Positions 22,286-34,304 of a stretch of DNA of 64,000 nucleotides are shown here, piece by piece; position 1 is the stretch's first letter, and the number at the start of each line of letters is the position of its first letter. The stretch lies in NCBI GenBank assembly GCA_037447655.1, contig JBBHKE010000130.1:1-64000 (forward strand). Reading direction: 5' to 3'. Made by a program: the position numbers and the translations under genes. This DNA is from Zygnema cylindricum. Its lineage: Eukaryota; Streptophyta; Zygnematophyceae; Zygnematales; Zygnemataceae. The notes beneath the pieces were generated by a model. The model saw only the letters and a program-made list of their open reading frames with translations. It made no database searches and had not been told where the DNA came from.

Positions 22286-23590
22286 GCCTCGCCTTTGAAC
22301 CGTGTATCCACGACACAAATGATCATGCTCTTTTCTTATAAAAACGTCACGGGGGGTCACACCCGCACGATTAGGCGTTTCAGCCACAACTGGCAGGGTT
22401 CACCAAAACAATGTCTCCAAAAACATGACGGGCACCATCGAGCATAATTATATCAGTGCACCGTGAACGAACAATATGTGATTAGGATTAGTTGGCACAC
22501 CTTTGGAAGGCGAAGTCGAAGTAGTATGGCAAATAGTGTGGTGTGCTCGAATTGAATGTCCCATGTGGGAGAAACGACCAAATGGACACCATCAGGCTAA
22601 AGAACATGGTCGCATGAGAAAATGAGAGAGCGCGGTAAAGGTGATGAGGGAGGCCAAGCCTAAACCTAAGGGATGTGAAGTGAAAATGCGTGAACGAAGT
22701 ATAGTGAAGGTTTTTTTGGTCAGGGCCTCTTGCGCACGTGAATAAGAAGAGGGAAGCACCTTCATAAGCTTAAATCAAGCGGGGGCGACAACCTTTTTAA
22801 AAATATTGTTCTTGGATACATGTCAGTAGCTATTTAGTAAGGCTGGAGAAACCAACATGTCCCTAAAATCAAGGGGAGGAATAGAATGGGCAGTTCTTTA
22901 AAATAGATAGTTGGAAGAGAAGACACCGTCCGAAATACTAGGAATGGTGGTATTAAGATTTTGGGTGTTCCCATCTAAGAAATGAGAGACAAGCACAGAG
23001 GCAATAAATATTAACTCCCTCGATGGGAGGCACGAGGCACACGTGTAGAATATGTTAAACACATGCTTCCATAAAGATGGGAAGAAATGATTGGATGAGA
23101 GATGCATGGCAAGCCTCTTTGTTGAAAGCCCCATGACTCAATAAATTGTGGAGGATCCGCGAGGCGATCATCAAAGGCGAAAAGGAACGAGACAACAGAA
23201 GGGGTGAGATAAGAAGGGTGGTGGCTGAAACACCTCCTCAAAAGAGCAAAAGTCACTTCAAGGTTAAGAAGTCCAAAGAGGTCTTATACACGGGTGGTTT
23301 TACTATTACTTCTAGACGGAGAGTTGTCAAAGAACCTTTTAGTTGCAAAACTCTTTATAATTTATACAATTATTTTTTGAGTTCTATGGTTTTATACACA
23401 AGTAAGAGCTTGTTATTTTAGAGAAATTGGTCAATTGAAAGTCCTTTTCATGACTATTTCGTTTTTAAAATACCAAGTAGCTTATTTCATGACTATTTCT
23501 ACACAAATATAAATCGAGTGGAAGTGTACACACGTCAGCTAAACAGTCGCTTAACAAAACGTAGGAATAGGAAGTGACGATGTGGAGCTA
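22286..23590. other. Spacer without recognised features
   Basis: Unique-looking sequence of moderate GC between the satellite and the first Harbinger-like element. Short open frames on the minus strand (22898-23256) have no family signature I know. It could be part of a decayed retroelement. Confidence 0.4.
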
Positions 23591-23690
23591 CACTGCCCAT
23601 CGTTATTAGATTTTGTAACACTAATTAGATCGCAAATTTTCCCTGCTGAATATCATAAAATAGTGTTGACAAGAGTATCCGATTGGCTAC
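23591..23690. mobile_element. MITE family A fragment
   Basis: Starts CTACACTGCCCATCG and continues with 'attagattttgtaacac' and 'cataaaatagtgttgacaa', matching the first half of the family A copies. The right half is absent. Confidence 0.5.
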
Positions 23691-23719
23691 AATCCGCGAG
23701 GCCTCCTTGCAGAAAATTA

Positions 23720-24843
23720 GGGTATGTCCCAATGTAGTTGTAACTTAGCGAACTTACTTTGTATTTTAGCGCGGATCGGCCAGACCCGGTTTTCAAGTGT
23801 CCCTATGTCTGTAAGGACGAAATCGTAACTTACGCTTGTGACGATTGTATACGTCGACAATATATGTGACGGTTGTCAACGTCTACAATCTGTGCTGTCG
23901 CACGTTATTTCTTGGAACTGCTTGTGACGTCGCATGTCTTACCGTGACATTGTAGACGTACCGACTGTAAGCCTGTGCCGTTTCACGGTTAAAGACGAGG
24001 CGCTCTGCCTTTGCGTCTCCTATCCGGTCGACGTGAAATGGCATCGAAATTTGGCAAAAAAGAACTTCGTACTGGACGAAAACGGACAAAACCAAACAAA
24101 TTGTGTACTTTTCTTCGTCGTATTCGAACGCAAACGGACAAAACATAGCGAATTCTTTGCTTTTCTTTTTCCTTGGAAATCGTATGAAAATTTTCGAAAA
24201 TTACGGCACGAGCGAATATATGTTCCTAATTGTTTATCGAAAATACTATAGTTCAAAAGTAGGTGAAAGTAGGCCCATACAATATGCCTATTGTATGCAA
24301 AACATACAATATGACCTTAAGACCCATATTGTATTCGGACCTATTCGGACCAATTAAAACATTCGGACCAAAAATTGGACCAATTAAAACATTCGGACCA
24401 AAGATTTCTATTTACACCGTCAGATACCGGATGGAAAGGGACAAAACAAAACAAACTGTATACCTCTCTTTGTCGTATTAAACAAAAACGGACAAAACAT
24501 AGGGAATCGTGTACACTTCCACGTCGCTTGAAATTATTTGATTTTTTTGGTACAAAACATTACACGTGCGAATACGTGTTCTTATTTGTTTATATAAAAT
24601 CCTTAATTTTAAAACACATCGACCCTGTATTTTAAAGATAAGGTTGAAGATGACGTTTTTTGTCGTCGAAGTGGGTCGAAGAACAGAAGACGACAAGATG
24701 TTGTACATTTTTAATTCGATGATGACGCAAAATGTACTTTTTTTTCTATTTTATTGTACGGTTGAAACTTACGTGGTAGGGCTCTAAGTTTGACAAGAAA
24801 ACGACAAAAAAAAACCCTTACTTAAGCACACAAAGACGCACCC
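23720..24843. mobile_element. Harbinger-like non-autonomous element B, copy 1
   Basis: The left end GGGTATGTCC and the right end GACGCACCC form the terminal inverted repeat GGGTRYGTCY. Flanks are TTA on the left and TAA on the right, so the target copies do not match exactly. Interior sequence matches the copies at 24914 and 35690, for example 'gtatacgtcgacaa' and 'gtcgacgtgaaatggcatcg'. A piece of MITE family D is inserted at 24247. It has no transposase. Confidence 0.7.
24247..24425. mobile_element. MITE family D fragment nested in element B1
   Basis: Starts CTATAGTTCAAAAGTAGG and shares 'cccatacaatatgcctatt' and 'taagacccatattgtatt' with the family D copy at 37535. It ends in three copies of 'attcggacca'. 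The right terminus is missing. Confidence 0.6.
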
Positions 24844-24913
24844 TAACATTGAACATAAAATCTTTACTGAAAAACATCTCGTCACACTACACCGCGAATC
24901 GTAATTATAGTTA

Positions 24914-25725
24914 GGGTATGTCCTCGTGTACTTGTAACTTAGCGAACTTACTTTGTATTTTAGCGCGGATCCGCCGGACCCAGTTTTCAAGTGTTTGTCT
25001 GCAAGGACGAAATCGTAACTTTTGCTTGTGACGATTGTATACGTTGACAATACTTGTGACGCTTGTCAACGTCTATAATCTGTGGTCGCACGTTATTCTT
25101 TGGAACTGCTTGTGACGTTGCACGTCTTACCGTGACATTGTAGATGTACCGCCTTCCAGCCTATGCCGTTTCACGTTTGAAGACGAGGCGCTTTGCCTTT
25201 GCGTCTCCTATCTGGTCGACGTAAAATGGCATCGGAATTTGAAGACCCCTGCAAAAAAGAAATCTGTACTGGACAAAAACGGACAAAACCAAACAAATTG
25301 TGTACTTTTCTTTGTCGTATTAGAACGCAAACGGAAAATTGTGTACTTTTCTTCGTCGTATTAGAACGCAAACGGAAAAAGCATAACAAATTTTATACTT
25401 TTCTGTCCTTGGAAATCGTATGAAAATTTACGAAAATTACGCCTCGTGCAAATATATGTTCCTATTTTTTTATCAAAAATACCTAGTTTTAAAACACATC
25501 GCGCATGTGTTTTTAAACGTAAGGTTGAAGATGACGTTTTTTGTCGAAGTGGGTCGAAAAACACAAGACGACAAATTTTCATACATCCTAAATTCGAGGA
25601 TGACGCAAATTGTACTTTACAAATTTGCGATTCCTTCGTACGGTTGCAACTTAGGCAGTACGGCCCTAAGTTTTACAGGAAAACGACAGAAAAAAACCCT
25701 TACTTATGCACATGGGGACATACCC
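24914..25725. mobile_element. Harbinger-like non-autonomous element B, copy 2 (complete)
   Basis: An 812-bp element with ends GGGTATGTCCTCGTGT and ACATGGGGACATACCC, flanked by TTA on both sides. A 3-bp TTA/TAA target copy with GGG-type ends is typical of PIF/Harbinger transposons. It has the same interior as copies 1 and 3 and no transposase frame. The stretch 25729-26035 that follows has no visible feature. Confidence 0.8.
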
Positions 25726-26035
25726 TTATTAATATATATTCGAATTTCGCAATAACACTAATAAATCTTTCAACACTGCTGTAGGTACTTTTTTGTCGTG
25801 TAGTGTACGTGGAGACCAGGATGTCGTTAGGGTTTGTAAATCTAAAACAATCACTTCACGCACTGAAACTGTCAAATATGGTAAGCATGCATCTAGACGT
25901 TAAAACGAACAGATACATTTATCAATAAAGTTAAGATTTTCAGTTTTTTGTTTTTTTTTTCGTTTTTAACCATTGCCCTGTGTTCGCATGTCACGTCTCA
26001 CTGCCACGTTAATATTTTTTCGGTCGTCCTCGTCG

Positions 26036-26180
26036 TTTTCTGTGCACATTTGTCGGATTAATAATCCGACGGTTGGTTGGGAAAGTTTTTATTGCTACCC
26101 TTCGATCGACGGTCGGTGGTCTTAAAATGATCCAATCGAAACCGTCGGAGTATGTAATCCAGCAAGTGTGCACATAAAAA
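26036..26180. mobile_element. Hairpin MITE family C, copy 1
   Basis: The outer arms 'tgtgcacatttgtcggatta' and 'taatccagcaagtgtgcaca' are inverted repeats, with a second inner pair around 'ccgacggtt' and 'aaccgtcgg'. The whole unit of about 140 bp can fold into one long hairpin. A second copy follows 120 bp downstream. Confidence 0.7.
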
Positions 26181-26295
26181 GATAAGTTTGACGACCAAAA
26201 TATTAAATCTTCATAGCATAGAAAAAACTAGATACGATGGTACTGTAGCGGTACATCGAGTATGTTGATATTTTTTCTCGGCCGGCAATCTTGTC

Positions 26296-26442
26296 TTCTC
26301 TGTGCACACTTGTCGGATTAACAATCTGACGGTTTTTGTGGGAACGGTAATATTACTAACTTCCGATTGACCGTTGGAAGTCTTAAAATGATCCAATACA
26401 ACCGTCAGATTACTTAATCCAGAAAGTGTGCACAGAGCAAAA
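26296..26442. mobile_element. Hairpin MITE family C, copy 2
   Basis: Arms 'tgtgcacacttgtcggatta' and 'taatccagaaagtgtgcaca', with the same central block 'cttaaaatgatccaat' as copy 1. The two copies are in direct orientation, so this looks like a local duplication or two insertions. Confidence 0.7.
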
Positions 26443-27145
26443 TGGGGTTGACGGCTGGAATACTCAGTGCACATTACCGGTAGAAGATCTTCGCACTAAG
26501 GATTTGACGTTTCTGATTTCTTACAACCAACGGAATCGACGAATTCGAATCCCGCATATGTGGAAAGAAGATCCACTCACGGTGGTACGAAAAATGCTGA
26601 GACAGCACACTAAAGTGCCTAACCGTACTTTTTCGTACACCACCCCACATAACTGACCGTCTGACAAATTAACAGTCACAAGAAACTCTATATTATGTTC
26701 CAAATCAAAAACCGACGTGGACAAATATATTACCAAAACTCACTCCTTCTCAGCGAATGTGCACCACACATCATCTACCGTCTCTCTTAAAAATCTACCA
26801 AGAACAAAATATAGAGTGGCATGATCCATTTATTTCGGAAAATCCAAAACGAACCTAAACAAGCTGTCACGAATTTGGAAAGGAATTTGGAACGGAGGAA
26901 TCTAAGCCCTCCCGCCGAAGTTATTGGAGACTCCTCTTGCCTTGGAAAAAGGCTCACATCCTTATCCACTGTACGGATGTACGGACGGAACCTTCCAGTC
27001 AGACTGCCACGTGGAATATCTTGTAGGACTGGAAAATCCAAAAGAAATAAGCAAATAATGATACAATAGGACTGCAGCCAAGATTTATTTCTACTGCAGT
27101 TTTACAACAGATTGAACTGCAGCTTCCTGCTTAGTTGGAAGAAAG
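26443..27145. other. Spacer upstream of the rhomboid-like gene
   Basis: No repeat or coding feature is recognised between the hairpin MITE and the GA tract. The promoter of the rhomboid-like gene should lie in the last part of it, but I cannot point to a clear TATA box. Confidence 0.4.
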
Positions 27146-27290
27146 TAAGAGAGGGAGAGGGAGAGGGAGAGAGAGCGTGTGAGAGAAGAAATTAAGTTGC
27201 CTGCTCTCAGAGGCAGGGAGAGAGAGGGAGAGAGCGAGAGGGAGAGAAAGAGAGAGAGAGAGAGGGGGAGGGAGAGGGAGAGAGTACGAA
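27146..27290 (+). repeat. GA microsatellite in the leader of the rhomboid-like gene
   Basis: Two blocks of GAGAGGGAGA repeats (27146-27185 and 27215-27285), 50 to 200 bp before the ATG at 27342. It is purine-rich in the sense strand, opposite to the CT-rich leader of the MEE44-like gene. Confidence 0.65.
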
Positions 27291-27341
27291 AAGCCGGAGT
27301 TAAAGATCACATAAAGAAGATAGTGAAGTACTGGTTTCAAA

Positions 27342-30300
27342 ATGGCTTCTCAGAGTGTCCAAAGATCACATTTATGGACTCCAACTTTTAAGTCTCCACA
27401 ATGTGACAGTCGTAACGCTGTTTCCTTGCTTAACCAAACTCAAACTGCAACTAAAACTGAAACTAGAACTAGTACACCGTTTCTTGGTTCTCCTGTTGTA
27501 ACTAAGAAAAGTAGTCTTATTTGTTCACATTGTGATTTCTTTTTAGATAACCATTCTAATATCTTTCCTCAAAATACCTCTCTTGGTAAACTTTTTCGAC
27601 CGACTTTTTACGCTTCCCTTCCTTCGAATCGGCCTCGGAGTTATTTCGCTCGAAGGCGTCGGATACAAAAATCTTCTTTTTTACCGAAAAAAGATTTTTC
27701 CGAAGAAGAGGAGTGCGACGTTTTTCAAAGAAAAGGAAGTAGTGCCTCTAACAGTGGATGCCATCATTCTCAATTTTCTTTTAAAAGTCAAAATCCTAAT
27801 TGTTCGGAACGTTCTGAAGTCAACACTGTGACAGATGTCACAAATTCTAGTAGTAGTAGTACGGATTCAACACTAAATTCTGCGTCTAAAAGTGGAGAAA
27901 AAATCTACCCTAATTCGGAAAATAGTTTGAACTCGAACGGAATTACAACGGAATTCCCACATGTGTCCGGTTTTAACACTCTCCAGAATTTAAAGGACGA
28001 CAACGACTCGGTTTTTGATCCTTTGGGAGTCAAAAAACCTTCCGTAAATCTTATGGAAGAAGACAAATCTTCTCAAAAACCTCAAAATGAAAAACCTCAA
28101 ATTTCTTCGAAAGGAGGTCTCAGTTCTTTGGACGCTTATTTCGAAAAATTAAACGCATCGAAAGAATCAAAAAATTTGTCATCTTCGAGTATCGCTGAAT
28201 CTCTCGCTACAAAAAAAGATGGAAACGAAGGTTCTAAAATTTTCAATGGAGGAAATGGAGAAAATGGAGGCAGTAGTAGTAAAGATGTAGTTCTAAAACC
28301 AGGAAATTTAAATGTTGAAAACTCTGGTGAACCAGTTCCAAAGGCAGTTAAAGCTCTCCGATCGCTCGATTCCTATTTTGACAAACTTCGGCCTCCTCCT
28401 CCTCCTTCTTCCCCTCCTTCAACAGGTATCACGCTTCCCTTCCCTCATCTCCCTCTCTCCCTCTCGCCCTCTCTCCTTTTCTCCATCTCTTTCTTTCTTC
28501 CTCACTCCCCCTCTCCCCCTCTCCCTCTTTCCCCCTCTTCCCCTCTTCTCGGTTTCCCCTCTTCCCCTCTTCCCCTCTTCCCCCTCCTCCTCTCCCTCAC
28601 TATCCATTAACCCCTACCGCACTTCCACACCCACACCTTCCCTCTCCTTTCCCTCACCCTCCTACTTTCCACTCCCCCTCTCATTCCTCTTCCTTCTTTC
28701 TCCCTCCTTTCTGTCCTCCTCCGTTCTTTCTCCCTTCTTTCTCCTTCTTTTGTGCCTTCTTTCTCCTCCGTTCTCCCTCTTTCCTTCCTTCTTTCTTCCT
28801 TCTTTTTATGTTCTACAAACGCTCATCAGTTTATCTATTATTAGTTTCACAAATTTTTTTTTTGAACCCTCTTTTCACAATTCTTCTTGATTGCCATTTT
28901 GAAAAAAAAATCTTTTAAATTCAAAGCCATTCTTTTGTCCAAAATTATCCATTCTTTAGTTTCAGCGTTTGCCCATTATTACGTCCAATGAATGAATTTC
29001 TTTTTGAGAGTACGTTTTTTAGTTTTTTTTTAGTTTTTGGACTCTTTGTAACTTTTTTTATTCTATTTTTGACATTGTTTGTCAAAGTTTGTTTACACAA
29101 GAAATAGAAAATCAAATAGTTTGATGCTTTGTCCTGTGTTTTTTTTCTCTGTTTTTACTTTTTTTTTCACTTTTTGTACTTGTGTTTTTCACTGTTTTCC
29201 CCTTTTTTTCACTGTTTGTGCTTTCTTTTCCACTTTGTACTTTTTTTCTACTATTTGTACTTCTTTTCACTGATATTCAATGGAAACGAACAAATCAAAA
29301 TGCTGACATTTTGTGTTTGTTTCCTCTATATGTAATTTTTCTTTCAATATTTAAACCGTCTTTTTCATTGTTTGTACTTTTTTATTTCTCTTGTGAGTTA
29401 GGGAAGAAGTAATACAAATCAAACTGTTGATACTTTTTCCTCTCTTTCTTTTCATTGTTTGTACTTTGTTGTGTGTACTTTTTTCGACCGTTTGTACTTT
29501 CGTCTTACTGTTTGTACTGTTTTTTCACCGGTTGTACTTTTGCTGTTTTGTTCCCTTTTTTTTTGTCAGTTAGCGAAGAATTAAAATCGCCCTCGTCAGA
29601 AACTCCCATTTTGTTGCCGGACCCCAAAACCGAGTGGGAAAAAACTCTCCAAGATATTAAAAAAAGGAATCAAGAAGAATACGAAAAACTTTCCCCGGAA
29701 TTGAAAACTCCAGAGATGAAAAAAATGTGGGAGAAAATTGGGAGTTGGGTGGAGGACGCAGAAAAAAATAGTAATCAAAAGAATACGGGAGAGAAAAGTG
29801 TAGTAAAGAACGAAAAAGGTATATATGTTTAAAATCTGGATCTCCCTTCGCCTCCCTCTCCCGCTTCCTCTCGCCCTCTTCCTTCCTCTCTCTCTCCTCT
29901 ACATAGTGAGAGTAACAATTTTGAGAAAATGAGTGATTTCCATTTTGGTTGTGTACAATTATAAATATTCTTATTATTGTTATTCCTATTCTTATTCTAT
30001 GGTTCTCTCAGTGTACTCAGGATGAATGTTACTATTTGGGAAAAGTTATCTAGCGAGAAGAGGAAAAAAGGAAAAGAAGGAGAGAGGAAAAGTACACCTT
30101 ACATTGCTATTAGAGTTCGTCAATTATTTGTGTTAACACCTATCATTAATTAACCACACTAAATTATGTTTTTCCATGTGCCACACTGGAAATGGGCCAC
30201 ACTTCAACAAGTTACGATATCAACACTAAATTATGATTTTGGGGTTAAAAAAATAGAGTGATCAATCTAATTGAAGTAGAATGATGAACTCTAATAGTGG

Positions 30301-33300
30301 TAGGAGGTGGTGTGTAGCGGGAGGGAAGTACTTGATCTGAAAAAATGATTGAACTATCAATGTCAACAGCGAGAGTTACACCATATTTAGTGTGGATTAG
30401 CGTCATATTGAGTGATTTGAGGTATATTACAGTCCACCGATCAATAAGTGTGGCATCATAGTATTCGCCAGATGAAAACCCAAGAATCAGCACTGTTTGA
30501 ATTGTTGTTTTGCAAATTTTAAAGTCCCTGCTTCCTTTGCTAAGTTTTTTTTTGTTTTTTTTTTTGCGTTTATTTTGCAGATGATGCCAATGGTGTCCGT
30601 TACGAGTTTCAAATTGGGTTTAACCCGGAACAAACAATATATGAAAAGTGGGAAGAAAAACAAATCGCAGACGCGGCTCCGTGGGTGATGTACGTTATTT
30701 GTTATTACACCTTTTGCTTTTCTTTTCTATTCTATGCTATGCTATTCTATTCTATTCTATACTAATTTTGATAGTACTTCTTTATTACAGTCGCCGTTCC
30801 TTACTTTACTCGTGGATTCGAAAAGGATGGCAGTATTCAAGTTTCGTCCATCTCCTAACCTCAAATTTTCGTTTTCCAGTCCAGAGAATTTGTGTTGTAT
30901 TCTCGATGATTAGAAGTGGTCGATCATTATATGACTCTCTTAAACAAAAGTATTTTGCCTTAAAAAGTTAGTTGGGAATGACACTGTCATTGGTCTCATT
31001 AATATAGTGGAAGAGATTTTGAAAGAGGGAACATATTCAATATTGATCCACATTAATATTGGGCATGGTCATTACTCACAGACGTGGAATTTGAAGTTCT
31101 CAAAAGTTTCTAAAGAAGTGGAATTGTAAATTAATGGAAACGATTGTGAAAGTGGAGGTTAACTTGAACTCAAAGTTAATTATGATTAATAAATTTTGAT
31201 TTGAAAATCACTTGTCTTGAAAAAGTATTAAGACTATGGTTTACACTGTGAGGAGGATGAAACTTTTTCACTTTGATAAATTATGAAGCCCGGTGATCCA
31301 CAATAATGGTGGAAGGCTATTATTTCCACTAGTGTCAAATTAACAATTTTTAGTTAAAAGAGTAGTTTCTCAAAGTTATTTATCAGTGTTTTTTGGGTTG
31401 GGGGGGAGGGAGGGAGGGCGGGTCAAGTTTTTCAAGCTTTCTAAAATACTCTTTAATCTGGTCCAGTTTTTAAATATTAGATATTGACTAGCTAAAACAG
31501 TGAAGGTATACTACAGTATTCTCCGGTATTTATGTCAAGGGATTTCTACTAGTATAGCAAAATTGGTAAACAGTATTACTAAGTTAGGGTTGTTCGCTAC
31601 GCCTTGAATTAGTGTTATTAACAAAAAACTTCTGTAAAAATCTGTCAGAAAAACGCACACCAGATTACTGTATTAATACTAATATTGTTGGACAGTGTGG
31701 TTTATCCAGTATCCAATACTGGTGCCGGATTGTAAGTTTTTATATTCTTTGTATTTTTATATTCTATGCTTTTACATGATTGTAGTTAATAGTAATATCG
31801 AGGTATATCTTGGGTTTTTACAGCTTTTTTTATATATCTATTTGTCTCTATTCCACTTTTAACTAGGTATCCGTAAATGGTTTATGTCCATGGAAAATTG
31901 AATCGTACTCTTTATCTTTGTCACGTTATTTTTTGTCTAGAAACCTAAACTGTCCGTCGCTATTAGAGTTGATAACTTTTATTCGAGTGCGTTTTTTTGT
32001 CCCAAAATCATAAAATAGTGTTAATAACACTACTTAGTAAATCGGCTTGTGATGAGCCACGTGGCAAACATAATTTAGTGTAGGTGATTCCAATAAAGTT
32101 TTAACATTAATAATTCGTTTACTCTAATATTGGGGGGTGGTGTACTAATAAACAAATCTACTATTATTGATGTAGGAGATTTTGAAGGGCTTCTGGGTCT
32201 GTGTAACTCTTAAGAGTAATGCTTGTTACATATAACTGGAACAGTATTCAAACAACAGACCTGTTTCTAAAAGGGTAAATAGCCATGCGGAAACTACTTG
32301 AATTAACGGAAGAGACCCCAGTGTTATACTTCAGAAAAGCAGTAATAAACTAAGGATTGTCCCAGGATTATGTGAAAGTAGTAGTGGTGCTTTTTCTGAT
32401 CCTATCATATTATGTTGTTTACCTTTCTTGTAAGGAGAGTGAGATTACGACCGACCAAATTTTTAACATGTATAATATGGGTAACTCAGTAACCCTTGTA
32501 ATTGCACTAATTTCTGTACATGAAAGTTACTGGAGCTGGTTGTAACTTCATTTTTTATTTACTTATAATTGCCCTGTAGGAGACAAACACCGTAAACTTA
32601 CTTCTGACGGAAATCAACTTGGAAACCTATATTTAAGAGTAATTACCTACATATTCTTCCCTCTAACAGTACTCAAAACCTTTGTTTTAAACTGTAATAA
32701 AAAAACCGAAGACAAAACCTATTACAACAGTAATTAAAAACCTATTCCAAAAAATTAATTAAACGTGGAAACTTATTCCTAAATAGTAATTGTAGACATA
32801 AAAACCTATTCCCAACCGTGATCAAACACATAAGACCTATTCTTAAAAATTAACCAAACAGGAGGAGCTTTTTTCTAACAGCAGTCAAACCTTGTTACTC
32901 TATTTCTGCCACAAACTTAATTTCAAAATCTATTCCTAACAGTAATCAAGCTCAGAAACCAGAAACCTTTTCGTTGACAGTAATCAAATACATTAACCTA
33001 TGCCCAATTTTAGTTCACTGCCAGCTGTAATCAAATATGAAATCCTTTAACCTGTTTTTAACTGGTTTTTTTTTGCGGTTTAGAACGTTTTACTGTTTTT
33101 AAGCAAAACATTAAAACCTTTTTCTAACCTCTTTCTAACCTGCTTACGGTTATCTAACCAAACACTTAGACCCATTTTTCTAACCTGTTTCAAACGTGTT
33201 TCTAACCTAAAATATTAAACACTAAAACCTGTTTCTCTTGTTTTTAAGCTTTTTACAAACTTTTAACCAAACTCTAAAACCTGTTTCTAACCTTTCCGAA

Positions 33301-34304
33301 CCTGTTTTTAATCTTTTTTTTGGGTTATCTAACCAAACTCTAAAACCTGTTCCTAACCTGCTTTTACCCTGTTTCGACCTGTTATAAATTCTTTTTTTAA
33401 GATTTTGAACCAAACTTTCAAACCTGTTTCTTACCTGGTTATAAACCTGTTTCTACCTGTTTTTTAACCCGTTTCTTTTACAATTTTTTATCTATACTCT
33501 AAACCCTGTTCTTAACCTATTGTTTAACCTGTGTCTAACCTTTTCTTTACGGTTTTTTAACCAAAGTCGAAAACCTATTTCTAACCTGGTTTCAAACCTC
33601 AATCTAACCTGTTCCTAACCTGCCTTTAAACCTGATTCTGACCTCTTTTTTGCGATTTTTTAACCAAACCCTAAAACCTCTTTCTAACCTGTTTTTTCAA
33701 CCTCTTCCTATCTGTCTTTCCGATTTCAAAACCTTTTACTGCAACTGTAACTGAGACCGCGTTTCCATGTGCAGCAATCTGATGATCGCCCTCGACGTGG
33801 CGGTCTACATTTTAGAACTGGGCAGTCCGGAGCTGGTGCCTGACAACATCATGACGTCACTGCCGTCACTCTACATGGCAAAAGTCAACGCGCTCATAGT
33901 GGCGGGGGAGTGGTGGAGACTGGTCACGCCATCGTTTCTGGTGAGGGAGGAGGGATTGTTCTCTCTCACTCTGTGTCTCTCTCTCTCTGTGTCTCTCTCT
34001 CTCTCTCTCCCGTTGGGTGGGCAGGCAGGAGGAGGGGGTGGCGAGGACGCTGTCTCTGGCGGGGGGGATGCAGAGCTCCACGCTGGCGGCACTGCTGGCT
34101 GCCACGTGTCTGGGGGGGAGCCACGTGGCGCCTGCGGCATGCTCCGTGGTGGTTATGGCGGCCATGGGGATGGCGCTAGGGGCGTTTTGGGGGAAGGGGT
34201 GGAGGCTGAGGAGTGTGGGGGAGGAAGTGTGGGGACAGTGGGGGTGGGGGGAAGGGAGGGAGAGGGATTTTGGTGTAGGGGTGTTGGAGAGGAGGGGAGG
34301 GTGA
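27342..34304 (+). CDS. RBL9: Chloroplast rhomboid-like protein (RBL9 type), C-terminal half missing
   Basis: Exons: 27342-28425, 29570-29818, 30581-30689, 33775-33940, and a tentative last one 34029-34304. Phases agree (1, 1, 2, 0). The start is rich in S, T and R with few acids, as in a plastid transit peptide. Two repeats of the RBL9-like box, SSLDAYFEKLN and RSLDSYFDKLRP, lie near residues 262 and 347. Then comes the first rhomboid membrane segment, INLMIALDVAVYILELGSPE, and SLYMAKVNALIVAGEWWRLV followed by TPSFL, the signature before rhomboid loop 1. In the tentative last exon, LSLAGGMQSSTLAALLAA and a second hydrophobic stretch follow, but the loop-1 His region, the GxSx segment and the later helices are not seen before the stop or downstream to 38446. 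RBL9-type proteins are thought to be inactive rhomboids of the plastid envelope. This copy may be truncated or a decaying pseudogene. Confidence 0.7.
29150..29560 (+). repeat. Minisatellite in rhomboid-like intron 1
   Basis: A degenerate repeat of about 20-25 bp built on 'tttttcactgtttgtactt', running up to about 10 bp before the acceptor at 29569. It is pyrimidine-rich and probably supplies the acceptor's T-rich tract. The first part of the intron (28426-28800) is CT microsatellite. Confidence 0.65.
30092..30316. mobile_element. MITE family A, copy 3 (intron 2 of the rhomboid-like gene)
   Basis: Left end GTACACCTTACATTGCTATT and right end GGTGGTGTGTAG; the reversed right end reads CTACACACCACC, then CACTATTAGAGTT. 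The interior holds 'acactaaattatg' and 'tgccacactgg', the family block in reverse. It is about 225 bp, close to copies 1 and 4. Confidence 0.65.
31945..32147. mobile_element. MITE family A, copy 4 (intron 3 of the rhomboid-like gene)
   Basis: Left end CTAAACTGTCCGTCGCTATT, right end reversed GTACACCACC, with 'cccaaaatcataaaatagtg' and 'gagccacgtggcaaacataa' inside as in copy 1. About 203 bp. Intron 3 from 30690 to 31940 has no other clear feature. Confidence 0.65.
32640..33730 (+). repeat. Long degenerate minisatellite in rhomboid-like intron 3
   Basis: Two zones. From 32640 to 33010 the motif is 'aaacctattcctaacagtaa'; from 33040 to 33730 it is 'aacctgtttctaacctgttt' with 'ttttttaaccaaactctaaa' returning about every 60-80 bp. 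The array ends 45 bp before the acceptor at 33774. Its minus-strand reading gives a spurious repeat peptide around 33222-33413. Confidence 0.8.

Noticed and set aside
20289-22447. Open frames of 650-680 codons on the plus strand and 224-392 codons on the minus strand
   Set aside because: They are only the TTGTTC hexanucleotide read in different frames (Cys-Ser, Leu-Val, Leu-Phe, Gln-Glu, Lys-Asn); no domain and no normal codon use.
30791-30971. Possible extra exon of the rhomboid-like gene after an acceptor at 30790
   Set aside because: It ends in a stop without rhomboid features, while the exon at 33775 joins the 30689 donor in perfect phase and reads straight into the membrane segment.
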